A stretch of DNA of 64,000 nucleotides. It comes from Streptomyces guryensis (GTDB lineage: Bacteria; Actinomycetota; Actinomycetes; Streptomycetales; Streptomycetaceae). How positions within the stretch are numbered: position 1 is the stretch's first letter; each line of letters begins with the position of its first letter. The translations under genes were made by a program, and so were the position numbers. A model generated the notes under the pieces. That model did no database searches, was not told the origin of the DNA, and saw only the letters and a list, made by a program, of their open reading frames with translations. Positions 1-8,024 of the stretch are shown piece after piece. The DNA is taken from positions 62,001 through 126,000 of the forward strand of contig NZ_JAJSBI010000024.1 of NCBI RefSeq assembly GCF_021261325.1, given 5' to 3'.

Positions 1-183
1 CTGCCACAGGCCCCCGAAAATCTCCCGGTACGCCCGCGCCACCCGCGCAGGTGTCTCCCGCAGGCCCTCCCGGTCAGGGTCCTCGCCTACCGCGATCAGC
101 AGTTCGCGTACGGCGTTCTCGGCGCGCTTCTCGTCGAACTCACCGATCGGGCCCTCGCCGTTCAGCGTCACGGGGTCGGTCAT
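1..183 (-). CDS. folE: GTP cyclohydrolase I, N-terminal part (runs off window)
   Basis: The reverse strand from the ATG at 181-183 encodes about 61 residues typical of the N-terminus of bacterial GTP cyclohydrolase I, including the segment AVRELLIAVGEDPDREGL followed by ETPARVARAYREIFGGLW. The enzyme opens the guanine ring of GTP to give dihydroneopterin triphosphate, the first step of folate/pterin synthesis. The catalytic zinc-binding part lies outside the window. It is downstream of ftsH in the same direction, the usual hpt-ftsH-folE order in actinobacteria. Identity is recognised from the conserved N-terminus only. Confidence 0.9.
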   Translation of the reverse strand, partial: MTDPVTLNGEGPIGEFDEKRAENAVRELLIAVGEDPDREGLRETPARVARAYREIFGGLWQ

Positions 184-247
184 GTGGTGCCTCGTTCCTG
201 TGCGGGTCACGCGTGCGGGCCACGCGCCTCGTCTGCGATCTGGCTGA

Positions 248-289
248 AATGCCGCACCCCCCAGGCTAGAACCTGGGGGGCGCGGCATT
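248..289 (-). terminator. Strong hairpin between ftsH and folE
   Basis: Two 18-nt arms (248-265 and 272-289) pair with a single A/C mismatch around a 6-nt loop. The stem is GC-rich, with CCCCCCAGG opposite CCTGGGGGG. It lies 38 bp past the ftsH stop codon and 65 bp before the folE start, so it probably terminates or attenuates ftsH transcription and lets folE be transcribed separately. Confidence 0.75.
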
Positions 290-326
290 CATTCCGGGCC
301 TGGTGCGGCCGTCGGGAGAGCGGTGA

Positions 327-2366
327 TCAGCTCTCCGGGCGGTCCTCCGGGGCCGTCTCGATCGCCGGGGCGGACTCCGCCGCCGTCGACTTGGCGGTGC
401 TGATCGCCGGGGTCGCGCCGTTGGCGCCGTTCGTCAGTGCGAGTTCCTTCGGGGAGAGCACCGGCGGACGGGTGGACGGCGTGCGGCGGGAGGAGCCGGT
501 CCAGGCGGGCCTGGCGGGGCGCTTGACGATGGCGGAGAAGACCTCGGCGATCTCCTCCTTGCCCAGCGTCTCCTTCTCCAGCAGCTGCAGCACGAGGTTG
601 TCGAGGACGTCGCGGTTCTCGACCAGGATCTCCCAGGCCTCGTTGTGCGCGTTCTCGATGAGCTTCTTGACTTCCTCGTCCACCAGCGCGGCGACCTCTT
701 CCGAGTAGTCGCGCTGGTGAGCCATCTCACGTCCGAGGAACGGCTCGGTGTTGTCGCCGCCGAACTTGATGGCGCCCAGGCGCTCGGTCATGCCGTACTG
801 CGTGACCATCGCGCGGGCCGTGGCGGTGGCCTTCTCGATGTCGTTCGCGGCGCCCGTGGTGGGGTCGTGGAAGACCAGTTCCTCGGCCGCCCGGCCACCC
901 AGCATGTAGGCGAGCTGGTCCAGCATCTCGTTGCGGGTGGTCGAGTACTTGTCCTCGTCCGGCAGCACCATCGTGTAGCCGAGGGCACGGCCTCGCGACA
1001 GGATCGTGATCTTGTGGACCGGGTCGGAGTTGGGGGAAGCCGCCGCGACCAGGGCGTGGCCGCCCTCGTGGTACGCGGTGATCTTCTTCTCCTTGTCCGA
1101 CATGATCCGGGTCCGCTTCTGCGGGCCCGCGACCACGCGGTCGATCGCCTCGTCCAGCATGGAGTTGTCGATCAGCTTCTTGTCGCTGCGGGCCGTGAGC
1201 AGTGCGGCCTCGTTGAGGACGTTGCTCAGGTCGGCACCGGTGAAGCCCGGGGTGCGGCGGGCGACGGCCGAGAGGTCGACGTCCGGGGCGACCGGCTTGC
1301 CCTTCTGGTGGACCTTGAGGATCTCCAGACGGCCCTGCAGGTCCGGCGGGTCGACCGCGATCTGGCGGTCGAAACGGCCCGGGCGCAGCAGCGCCGGGTC
1401 GAGGATGTCCGGCCGGTTCGTCGCGGCGATGAGAATCACACCGCCCTTGACGTCGAAGCCGTCCATCTCGACGAGCAGCTGGTTCAGCGTCTGCTCGCGC
1501 TCGTCGTGACCGCCGCCGAGGCCGGCACCACGGTGGCGGCCGACCGCGTCGATCTCGTCGACGAAGACGATCGCCGGGGCGTTCGCCTTGGCCTGCTCGA
1601 ACAGGTCGCGGACCCGGGAGGCACCGACACCGACGAACATCTCGACGAAATCGGAACCGGAGATCGAGTAGAAGGGGACCCCTGCCTCGCCGGCCACGGC
1701 ACGCGCGAGCAGCGTCTTGCCGGTACCGGGACGGCCGTAGAGGAGCACGCCCTTGGGGATCTTGGCGCCGACGGCCTGGAACTTCGCCGGCTCCTGCAGG
1801 AACTCCTTGATCTCGTGGAGCTCCTCGACGGCCTCGTCACAGCCCGCGACGTCCGAGAACGTCGTCTTGGGGGTGTCCTTGGTGATGAGCTTGGCCTTTG
1901 ACTTGCCGAAGTTCATGACCCGGGAGCCGCCGCCCTGCATCTGATTCATCAGGAACAGGAAGACGACCACGATCAGGACGAAGGGGAGCAGGGAGAGCAG
2001 GATGCCCAGGAAGGGGTTCTGCTTGGACGGCGACACGGTGTAGCCGTCCGGGATCTGCTTGTCCTGGTACTTGGTCTGCAGCGTGTTGGCGAGGTTCACG
2101 CCCTGGTCGCCGATGTAGCTCGCCTCGATCTTCGAGCTGCCCTCGACCTTTTCGCCGTTCTTGAGCTGGACCTTGATGGTCTGCTCGTCACCGGTGGTCA
2201 GCTTGGCCGACTCCACCTTGTTGTCGTTGATCGCTGCCACGACCTGGCCGGTGTCCACCGTCTTGTAGCCGCCGGACGAGCCGACGACCTGCATCAACAC
2301 GACCACGGCAAGGACGGCCAGCACGATCCACATGACCGGCCCACGGAAGTATCGCTTCACGTCCAT
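327..2366 (-). CDS. ftsH: ATP-dependent zinc metalloprotease FtsH
   Basis: A 679-residue membrane-anchored AAA+ protease that degrades misfolded membrane and regulatory proteins. Seen: an N-terminal membrane segment just after MDVKRYFRGPVMW, an extracytoplasmic domain, a second hydrophobic segment (LLSLLPFVLIVVVFLFLM), a Walker A loop GRPGTGKT, Walker B VFVDEID, the SRH region, and the zinc site HEGGH at about residue 433. The C-terminus is low-complexity and rich in Ala/Glu/Thr. The Walker A loop has Arg where most FtsH proteins have Pro (GPPGTGKT); GxxxxGKT is intact. The frame stays open far upstream through hpt and tilS; the ATG at 2364-2366 was chosen because MDVKRYFRG is the family N-terminus. 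Confidence 0.96.
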   Translation of the reverse strand: MDVKRYFRGPVMWIVLAVLAVVVLMQVVGSSGGYKTVDTGQVVAAINDNKVESAKLTTGDEQTIKVQLKNGEKVEGSSKIEASYIGDQGVNLANTLQTKYQDKQIPDGYTVSPSKQNPFLGILLSLLPFVLIVVVFLFLMNQMQGGGSRVMNFGKSKAKLITKDTPKTTFSDVAGCDEAVEELHEIKEFLQEPAKFQAVGAKIPKGVLLYGRPGTGKTLLARAVAGEAGVPFYSISGSDFVEMFVGVGASRVRDLFEQAKANAPAIVFVDEIDAVGRHRGAGLGGGHDEREQTLNQLLVEMDGFDVKGGVILIAATNRPDILDPALLRPGRFDRQIAVDPPDLQGRLEILKVHQKGKPVAPDVDLSAVARRTPGFTGADLSNVLNEAALLTARSDKKLIDNSMLDEAIDRVVAGPQKRTRIMSDKEKKITAYHEGGHALVAAASPNSDPVHKITILSRGRALGYTMVLPDEDKYSTTRNEMLDQLAYMLGGRAAEELVFHDPTTGAANDIEKATATARAMVTQYGMTERLGAIKFGGDNTEPFLGREMAHQRDYSEEVAALVDEEVKKLIENAHNEAWEILVENRDVLDNLVLQLLEKETLGKEEIAEVFSAIVKRPARPAWTGSSRRTPSTRPPVLSPKELALTNGANGATPAISTAKSTAAESAPAIETAPEDRPES

Positions 2367-2560
2367 CCATACGGAGCGGTGTCGCCCCGTCCCTCCTGCC
2401 ACAGTGAGTTTGATAAGACAGTTCTTCTGACGGTACCCCAGCATTGTGGCCCGAAGCCGCACGGAGCCGCTCGGACGGCTGTCGTTCCCGTCTCTGCATG
2501 CTCCAACGGCGCGAGACCCGCTGGGGTTCCCGATCGTCCTACAAAGACGGCCCTGCTGGC

Positions 2561-3121
2561 TCAGCCGCCGTAGACGTGGGGCGCGAGCGTACCGACGAAC
2601 GGGAGGTTGCGGTACTTCTCGGCGTAGTCGAGGCCGTAGCCCACGACGAACTCGTTCGGGATGTCGAAGCCCACCCATTCGACGTCGATGGCGACCTTGG
2701 CGGCGTCCGGCTTGCGCAGCAGTGTGCACACCTTGAGCGACTCGGGCTCGCGGGAGCCGAGGTTGGACAGCAGCCAGGACAGGGTCAGGCCGGAGTCGAT
2801 GATGTCCTCGACGATGAGGACGTGCTTGCCCTTGATGTCGGTGTCGAGGTCCTTGAGGATCCGCACCACACCGGAGGACTGGGTGCCCGCGCCGTACGAC
2901 GACACGGCCATCCAGTCCATGGTGACGGGGGTGGACAGCGCTCGGGCGAGGTCGGCCATGACCATCACCGCGCCCTTGAGGACGCCGACGATGAGCAGGT
3001 CCTTGCCCGCGTACTCCGCGTCGATCTTCGCGGCCAGCTCCACCAGCTTCGCGTCGATCTCTTCCTTGGTGATGAGCACCTCTTTGAGGTCGGTGCCCAT
3101 GTCTTTCGCGTCCACCCGCAT
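2561..3121 (-). CDS. hpt: Hypoxanthine phosphoribosyltransferase
   Basis: Purine salvage enzyme (about 186 aa) converting hypoxanthine or guanine plus PRPP to IMP or GMP. Seen: the loop LIVGVLKGAVMVMADL, the PRPP-binding motif VLIVEDIIDSG, and the C-terminal WVGFDIPNEFVVGYGLDYAE that closes on the base. The start is set at the ATG at 3119-3121 (MRVDAKDMGTDLKEVL); in-frame GTGs at 3124 and 3139 are alternatives because no clear Shine-Dalgarno decides between them. It lies between tilS and ftsH in the same direction, the standard tilS-hpt-ftsH arrangement. Confidence 0.95.
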   Translation of the reverse strand: MRVDAKDMGTDLKEVLITKEEIDAKLVELAAKIDAEYAGKDLLIVGVLKGAVMVMADLARALSTPVTMDWMAVSSYGAGTQSSGVVRILKDLDTDIKGKHVLIVEDIIDSGLTLSWLLSNLGSREPESLKVCTLLRKPDAAKVAIDVEWVGFDIPNEFVVGYGLDYAEKYRNLPFVGTLAPHVYGG

Positions 3122-3175
3122 CACTTTCGGTCGTCCCACCGCGGCCGCCCATCACCCCCCAAAGGGGGCAAGGTT

Positions 3176-4219
3176 TCAGCCTTGCCGAATCACCAGTCTG
3201 CCACCCTGGCGCTGGGCGACGACTTTGCCCGGGAGATTGATGACTCCCTGGCCGCGCCAGCCGGTGATCAGCCGGTCGACTTCCTCGATGTGGCGGGCGA
3301 AGAGGGAACCGGCGGGAGCCCCGGCCTCGATGGCCGCGCGGCGCAGGATGCGGCGGCGCACGGCGGGCGGCAGGGCGTAGAGCTTGGCGCACTCCAGGAG
3401 GCCCGCGCCGTCGCGTACGGAGGCTTCGGCCTGCCCGGCCCAGGAGTCGAGGGCGTCGGCGTCGTCGCGGGAGAGCTGGGCGGTGCGGGCGAGTGCCTCG
3501 ACGACGCCCTTGCCGAGCGCCTTCTCCAGGGCGGGAAGGCCCTCGTGGCGCAGCCGGGAGCGGGTGTACGCGGGATCCGCGTTGTGGGGGTCGTCCCAGA
3601 CGGGGAGCGACTGGACCATGCAGGCCTTGCGGGCGGTCTGCCGGTCGAGCTGGAGGAACGGGCGGCGGTAACGGCCGTCGGCCCCCGAGACCGCGGCCAT
3701 TCCGGACAGGGAGCGGATGCCCGAGCCGCGGGCGAGGCCCAGCAGGACCGTCTCGGCCTGGTCGTCGCGGGTGTGGCCGAGCAGGACCGCGGCGGCGCCG
3801 TGGCGGACGGCCGCGGCGTCGAGGGCGGTGTACCGGGCGTCGCGGGCGGCGGCTTCGGGTCCCCCTTCGCGGCCCACGGTCACGGCGACGGAGTCCACCG
3901 GGTCGAAGCCCAGTTCGCGTAGGCGCAGGGCGACTTCGTCGGCCCGAAGGTCGGAACCGGGCTGCAGCCCGTGGTCGACGGTGATGCCGCCGGCCCGGAT
4001 GCCCAGCTTGGGGGCCTCGAAGGCGAGGGCGGAGGCGAGGGCCATCGAGTCGGCGCCGCCGGAGCACGCCACGAGCACGAGCGGCGGCGAGGGGCGCTCG
4101 TGCGGGGTCGGTCGCGAGAGCCCGGGGGCCTCGGAGGTGGTCCGGTGGTCGTTGAGGATGTCGTGGAGGACGCGGCGGACCGCCAGGCGTATCGCCGCGA
4201 CCGCAGGATGGGGACCCAT
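3176..4219 (-). CDS. tilS: tRNA(Ile)-lysidine synthase
   Basis: An N-type ATP pyrophosphatase (347 aa) that attaches lysine to C34 of the CAU-anticodon tRNA-Ile, switching decoding from AUG to AUA. Seen: the PP-loop SGGADS at residues 53-58, followed by GITVDHGLQPGSDLRADE and LLGHTRDDQAETVLLGLARGSGIRSL split into the usual conserved blocks. The C-terminal half matches the substrate-binding domain. The ATG start has GAAGGGAA about 8 nt upstream. First gene of the probable tilS-hpt-ftsH transcription unit. Confidence 0.95.
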   Translation of the reverse strand: MGPHPAVAAIRLAVRRVLHDILNDHRTTSEAPGLSRPTPHERPSPPLVLVACSGGADSMALASALAFEAPKLGIRAGGITVDHGLQPGSDLRADEVALRLRELGFDPVDSVAVTVGREGGPEAAARDARYTALDAAAVRHGAAAVLLGHTRDDQAETVLLGLARGSGIRSLSGMAAVSGADGRYRRPFLQLDRQTARKACMVQSLPVWDDPHNADPAYTRSRLRHEGLPALEKALGKGVVEALARTAQLSRDDADALDSWAGQAEASVRDGAGLLECAKLYALPPAVRRRILRRAAIEAGAPAGSLFARHIEEVDRLITGWRGQGVINLPGKVVAQRQGGRLVIRQG

Positions 4220-4411
4220 GTCCGGTTCCCTTCATGAAGTTTTCGGGGGGTGAGCCCGAGTTCGGTCACTCAGAGTGTGTAGATGGTGACAGAACCGGGC
4301 CGTTCCCCGAGCATCGCACGCCTACCCATGGCTCACGGTCCCTCGGACGGGTGATTGGAGGGGCGTTCGCCTGCCGTCGGCCGGATTCGTTTCACGACCT
4401 TCCCACGGGGT

Positions 4412-5551
4412 TCACGACTCACTCTTGCGGTGCACCCGCGCGACCCAGTCCGCCGGTTTGGCGATCTCCGCCTTGGTGGGCAGGGTGTTGGGGGAGGTCC
4501 ACACTCGGTTGAAGCCGTCCATGCCGACCTGGTCCACGACGGCCCGTACGAAGCGTTCGCCGTCGCGGTACTGCCTGAGTTTGGCATCCAGACCCAGCAG
4601 CTTGCGCAGGGCCATGTCCAGTCGGGAGGCGCCCTTCGCCCGGCGCTGCTGGAACTTCTCGCGGATCTCGGAGACGGACGGCACGACGGCCGGGCCAACC
4701 CCGTCCATCACGAAGTCCGCGTGGCCCTCCAGGAGCGACATTACGGCGGTGAGGCGGCCGAGGATCTCGCGCTGCGCCGGGGTCTGCACGATCTCGACGA
4801 AGGACCGCCCGCCGTCGTCCTCCTCGCCCTCGGGGCGACCGCCGGCAAGCGACTGGGCCGCCTCCCGGATGCGCTCAAGGACGGTCATGGGGTCCACTTC
4901 GGTCTCCCCCAAGAACGACTGGATTTCGCCCTCGAGGTGGTCGCGCAGCCACGGCACCGCGCTGAACTGGGTGCGGTGTGTCTCCTCGTGCAGGCAGACC
5001 CAGAGGCGGAAGTCGTGGGGCTGTACGTCGAGTTCGCGCTCCACGTGCACGATGTTCGGGGCGACGAGGAGCAGTCGGCCGCCGCCACTCGGTGGATCAG
5101 AGGGGCTCCCCGCGGGAAGTTCACGGGTGGCCGGCGCGAAGGTCTCGTACTGGCCCAGCACGCGGGAGGCCAGGAACGACAGCAGCATGCCCAGTTCCAC
5201 GCCGGTGACCTTGCCGCCGACCGCGCCGAGGACCGCGCCCCCGGGGGTGTTGCCGCGCCGCTCCTGCATCTTCTCCAGCAGCGGCTTGAGGATCTCCCGG
5301 AAGCCCGCGACGTTCGCCCGGACCCAGCCGGGGCGGTCGACGACGAGGATCGGGGTGTCGTGGGTCTCCTCCGTGCCCATCCGGGTGAAGCCCCTGACGT
5401 GCTCCTCCGAGGCCTTGGCATGCCGGCGCAGTTCCGCGACGACGGCCCGGGCCTCGTCGCGGCTCACGTCGGGGCCCGGCCGCACGAGCCGGGTCGCGGT
5501 CGCGACCGCGAGATTCCAGTCGACCATCTCGGCACCACCGATGCTCGTCAT
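4412..5551 (-). CDS. Zinc-dependent metalloprotease family protein (DUF2342)
   Basis: A 379-residue protein of the actinobacterial DUF2342 family, often labelled zinc-dependent metalloprotease or F420-biosynthesis-associated. Seen: N-terminus DWNLAVATATRLVRPGP, central LLVAPNIVHVERELD, and the metal-binding helix LHEETHRTQF with HEExH. A low-complexity acidic stretch (GRPEGEEDDGGR) sits in the C-terminal half. It lies divergently from no close partner; dacB is upstream in the same direction. The substrate is not known from sequence. In Streptomyces this gene is a standard neighbour of dacB and tilS. Confidence 0.85.
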   Translation of the reverse strand: MTSIGGAEMVDWNLAVATATRLVRPGPDVSRDEARAVVAELRRHAKASEEHVRGFTRMGTEETHDTPILVVDRPGWVRANVAGFREILKPLLEKMQERRGNTPGGAVLGAVGGKVTGVELGMLLSFLASRVLGQYETFAPATRELPAGSPSDPPSGGGRLLLVAPNIVHVERELDVQPHDFRLWVCLHEETHRTQFSAVPWLRDHLEGEIQSFLGETEVDPMTVLERIREAAQSLAGGRPEGEEDDGGRSFVEIVQTPAQREILGRLTAVMSLLEGHADFVMDGVGPAVVPSVSEIREKFQQRRAKGASRLDMALRKLLGLDAKLRQYRDGERFVRAVVDQVGMDGFNRVWTSPNTLPTKAEIAKPADWVARVHRKSES

Positions 5552-5720
5552 GCGTCAACGGTACGTGAGCGTTCCCACTTGGGGCAGGCCGCGGAGGTCG
5601 GCTGCAGCGTGCGGCGGCTGTGGCTGCGCCCGGGGGTGGAGGCCGTGCCCACCCGTTCCGCCCCAGCGGAACGACTGCCCACGGCGGTAACAGCGGTAGC
5701 GTCAGGCCGACGGCAAGGCA

Positions 5721-7349
5721 TCAGCTGCAGCCGCACGCCGCCAGTGCCGTGGCCGTCCGGTCCAGTGCCGACTGGGCTTCCAGGGCATTGGTCGTGTTCG
5801 AGGCCAGGAAGGCGAAAGCCAGCAGTCGGCCGTCCTGGTCGACGACCGTTCCGGCCAGGGTGTTCACGCCCGTCAGGGTGCCCGTCTTCGCTCGTACGAC
5901 TCCTGCCGCTCCGCCTGTGTAGCGGCTGGTCAGGGTGCCGGTGAAGCCGGCCACCGGCAGGCCCGTCAGGACCGGGCGCAGTTCGGGCTGGGAGGGGTCG
6001 CCGGCCTTCACCAGCAGGGCGGTGAGCAGGTCGGCGGTGAGTCTGTCGTCCCGGTCGAGGCCGCTGCCGTCGTGGAACTCGGCGCCCTTGAGCGGGAGTT
6101 CGAGCTTCTGCAGGGCGCCGGCGATCGCGGACGCACCGCCGTCGAAGCTCACGGGCTTCCCCGATGCGGCGGCCGTCTGGCGGGCCAGGGCCTCCGCGAT
6201 GTCGTTGTCGCTGTTGGTCAGCATGCGCTCGACCAGGGACGAGAGCGGGGGCGACGACACTGCGGCGAGGTTCTCGGCGCGGGTCGTCGCCTTGGACGGG
6301 CCGGGGGACGTGGTCCTGACGCCGTGGGCCTCCAGGAACGAGGCGAACTTGCGGGCCGCGTCCGCCGCCGGGTCCGGCACGCGGTCGACGGGGCCGCTGG
6401 TCGAGTCGTCCGTACGGCCCTCGTCGGCCATCAGGGCGCTCACGGGCGCGAGGTTGGGGTTGACGCCGATGGAGTGCAGTTCGGGCCCTGCGTACAGGGT
6501 GGTGTCGTAGGACAGCGTGACCTCCTTGATGCCGCGCTTCTTCAGGGCGGCCGCCGTCTTCTCGGCCAGGTCCGGCAGGCTCGCCCAGCCGTCGGCCTCC
6601 CCGTGCGCCGTCAGGGTCGGGTCGCCGCCGCCGACCAGGATGAGCTCCTTGGTGTCCGGTTCCAGGGCGGTGCGGGTGGTCAGGCGGTGGTCGGCGCCGA
6701 GCGTCGACAGCGCGGCGACCGCGGTGGCGATCTTCGTCACGGAGGCGGGGGTCTGCGCGATGTCGGCGCCCGAGCCGTAGAGGCGCCTGCCGGTGGCGAC
6801 GTCGACGACCGCGGCGGTGTGCCGGGTGCCGAGCGCCGTGTCCTGCAGCAGGGGGCCAAGGACGCCGGAGAGGGCCGGGCCGGCCGGGGCCGACTTGACG
6901 GTGCTCATGGCGCCGCCCAGGCCGGTCAGGACGGATGCGGCGCTGGGGGCGGGGCGCGGTCCCCCGGCCGCCGTATCGCCTGAATCGGATGTATCCGGAT
7001 TACGTCCGTGATCTGCGCCACCCGTGCGGTCCAGGGCGGCTGCACGGTCCGCCTCGGCCGTACGCTGACCGGTGGAGTCCCAGGGGCCGGCGGCGGTCGC
7101 CACGGCGACGGCCAGCGTCACACCGGCGGTGGCGGCGCCCGCGGTGTACTGCCAGGTCCTGACGGTCTTCGGCCATCTGATGCGGGTCGGCCGCACCCGT
7201 GCGAGCTGCGGTTTCGCAGCGTCCGCGGCTCGTTCGAGCTTCGGACGCACGGCTTGGGCGGCCCGTGCCAGACGCGGTCGGACGGCGTTCGCGGCCCGCA
7301 CCACATGCGGCCTCGCGGCCCGCCAAGGCCTCAGCTCTGGCACGACCAC
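5721..7349 (-). CDS. dacB: D-alanyl-D-alanine carboxypeptidase/endopeptidase (PBP4, S13 family)
   Basis: A 542-residue penicillin-binding protein that trims or cleaves peptidoglycan cross-links outside the membrane. Seen: the three catalytic motifs S203-V-T-K, S380-D-N and K488-T-G. The N-terminus is an unusual basic cytoplasmic tail of roughly 65 residues built from degenerate repeats of the type RPxLxRAAxA, then a membrane segment (YTAGAATAGVTLAVAVATAA) that should act as an uncleaved anchor. Two GTG codons (7349 and 7343) could start it; AAGGGG lies just upstream. It is divergent from ppa with about 80 bp between them. Confidence 0.93.
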   Translation of the reverse strand: MVVPELRPWRAARPHVVRAANAVRPRLARAAQAVRPKLERAADAAKPQLARVRPTRIRWPKTVRTWQYTAGAATAGVTLAVAVATAAGPWDSTGQRTAEADRAAALDRTGGADHGRNPDTSDSGDTAAGGPRPAPSAASVLTGLGGAMSTVKSAPAGPALSGVLGPLLQDTALGTRHTAAVVDVATGRRLYGSGADIAQTPASVTKIATAVAALSTLGADHRLTTRTALEPDTKELILVGGGDPTLTAHGEADGWASLPDLAEKTAAALKKRGIKEVTLSYDTTLYAGPELHSIGVNPNLAPVSALMADEGRTDDSTSGPVDRVPDPAADAARKFASFLEAHGVRTTSPGPSKATTRAENLAAVSSPPLSSLVERMLTNSDNDIAEALARQTAAASGKPVSFDGGASAIAGALQKLELPLKGAEFHDGSGLDRDDRLTADLLTALLVKAGDPSQPELRPVLTGLPVAGFTGTLTSRYTGGAAGVVRAKTGTLTGVNTLAGTVVDQDGRLLAFAFLASNTTNALEAQSALDRTATALAACGCS

Positions 7350-7428
7350 CAGCCCCTTTCGCGATCACACACCTGCGTGAGGGACACTTAACCACCAGAA
7401 CTATGTGTTGATCATGGAGGAGCCACCG

Positions 7429-7920
7429 GTGGAGTTCGACGTCACGATCGAGATCCCGAAGGGTTCGCGGAACAAGTACGAGGTGGACCACGAGACCGGT
7501 CGGATCCGCCTGGACCGTCGACTCTTCACCTCGACCGCCTACCCGACCGACTACGGCTTTGTCGAGAACACTCTCGGCGAGGACGGCGACCCGCTGGACG
7601 CGCTGGTCATCCTGGACGAGCCGACCTTCCCGGGCTGCTTGATCAAGTGCCGTGCGATCGGCATGTTCCGGATGACGGACGAGGCCGGCGGCGACGACAA
7701 GCTGCTGTGCGTGCCGGCGACGGACCCGCGCGTCGAGCACCTGCGCGACATCCACCACGTCTCCGAGTTCGACCGCCTGGAGATCCAGCACTTCTTCGAG
7801 GTCTACAAGGACCTGGAGCCCGGCAAGTCCGTCGAGGGCGCCAACTGGGTGGGCCGGGTCGACGCCGAGATCGAGATCGAGCGGTCGTACAAGCGCTTCA
7901 AGGAGTCAGGCGGCCACTGA
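7429..7920 (+). CDS. ppa: Inorganic pyrophosphatase
   Basis: A family I soluble pyrophosphatase (163 aa) that hydrolyses PPi to drive biosynthesis. Seen: ETGRIRLDRRLFTSTAYP, the signature ENTLGEDGDPLDALVI holding the metal-binding aspartates, and PATDPRVEHLRDIHHV. GTG at 7429 is the start because GGAGGAG lies 6 nt before it and the protein then begins MEFDVTIEIPKGSRN, as in family members; the frame is open to an ATG at 7414 that overlaps this ribosome binding site. Confidence 0.97.
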   Translation: MEFDVTIEIPKGSRNKYEVDHETGRIRLDRRLFTSTAYPTDYGFVENTLGEDGDPLDALVILDEPTFPGCLIKCRAIGMFRMTDEAGGDDKLLCVPATDPRVEHLRDIHHVSEFDRLEIQHFFEVYKDLEPGKSVEGANWVGRVDAEIEIERSYKRFKESGGH

Positions 7921-7934
7921 GGCCTGAGTCGTCC

Positions 7935-7966
7935 AACGGGCCGTACGCGCACGCGTGCGGCCCGTT
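7935..7966 (+). terminator. Terminator after ppa
   Basis: A 14-bp stem (one G-T pair) with a 4-nt loop, starting AACGGGCCG and ending CGGCCCGTT, 15 bp after the ppa stop and followed by CGTGTTTCTG. It separates ppa from the exporter gene downstream. Confidence 0.75.
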
Positions 7967-8024
7967 CGTGTTTCTGTGCGCATACTGGCCTAGCTGCACG
8001 CGTCGTACAGGGAGCGTTACTCAA

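Noticed and set aside
2367..4235. A 1302-codon minus-strand frame running from tilS through hpt into ftsH
   Set aside because: The upstream part is Arg/Pro-rich shadow translation of tilS and hpt in the wrong frame; both genes have clear products in their own frames, and FtsH starts naturally at MDVKRYF.
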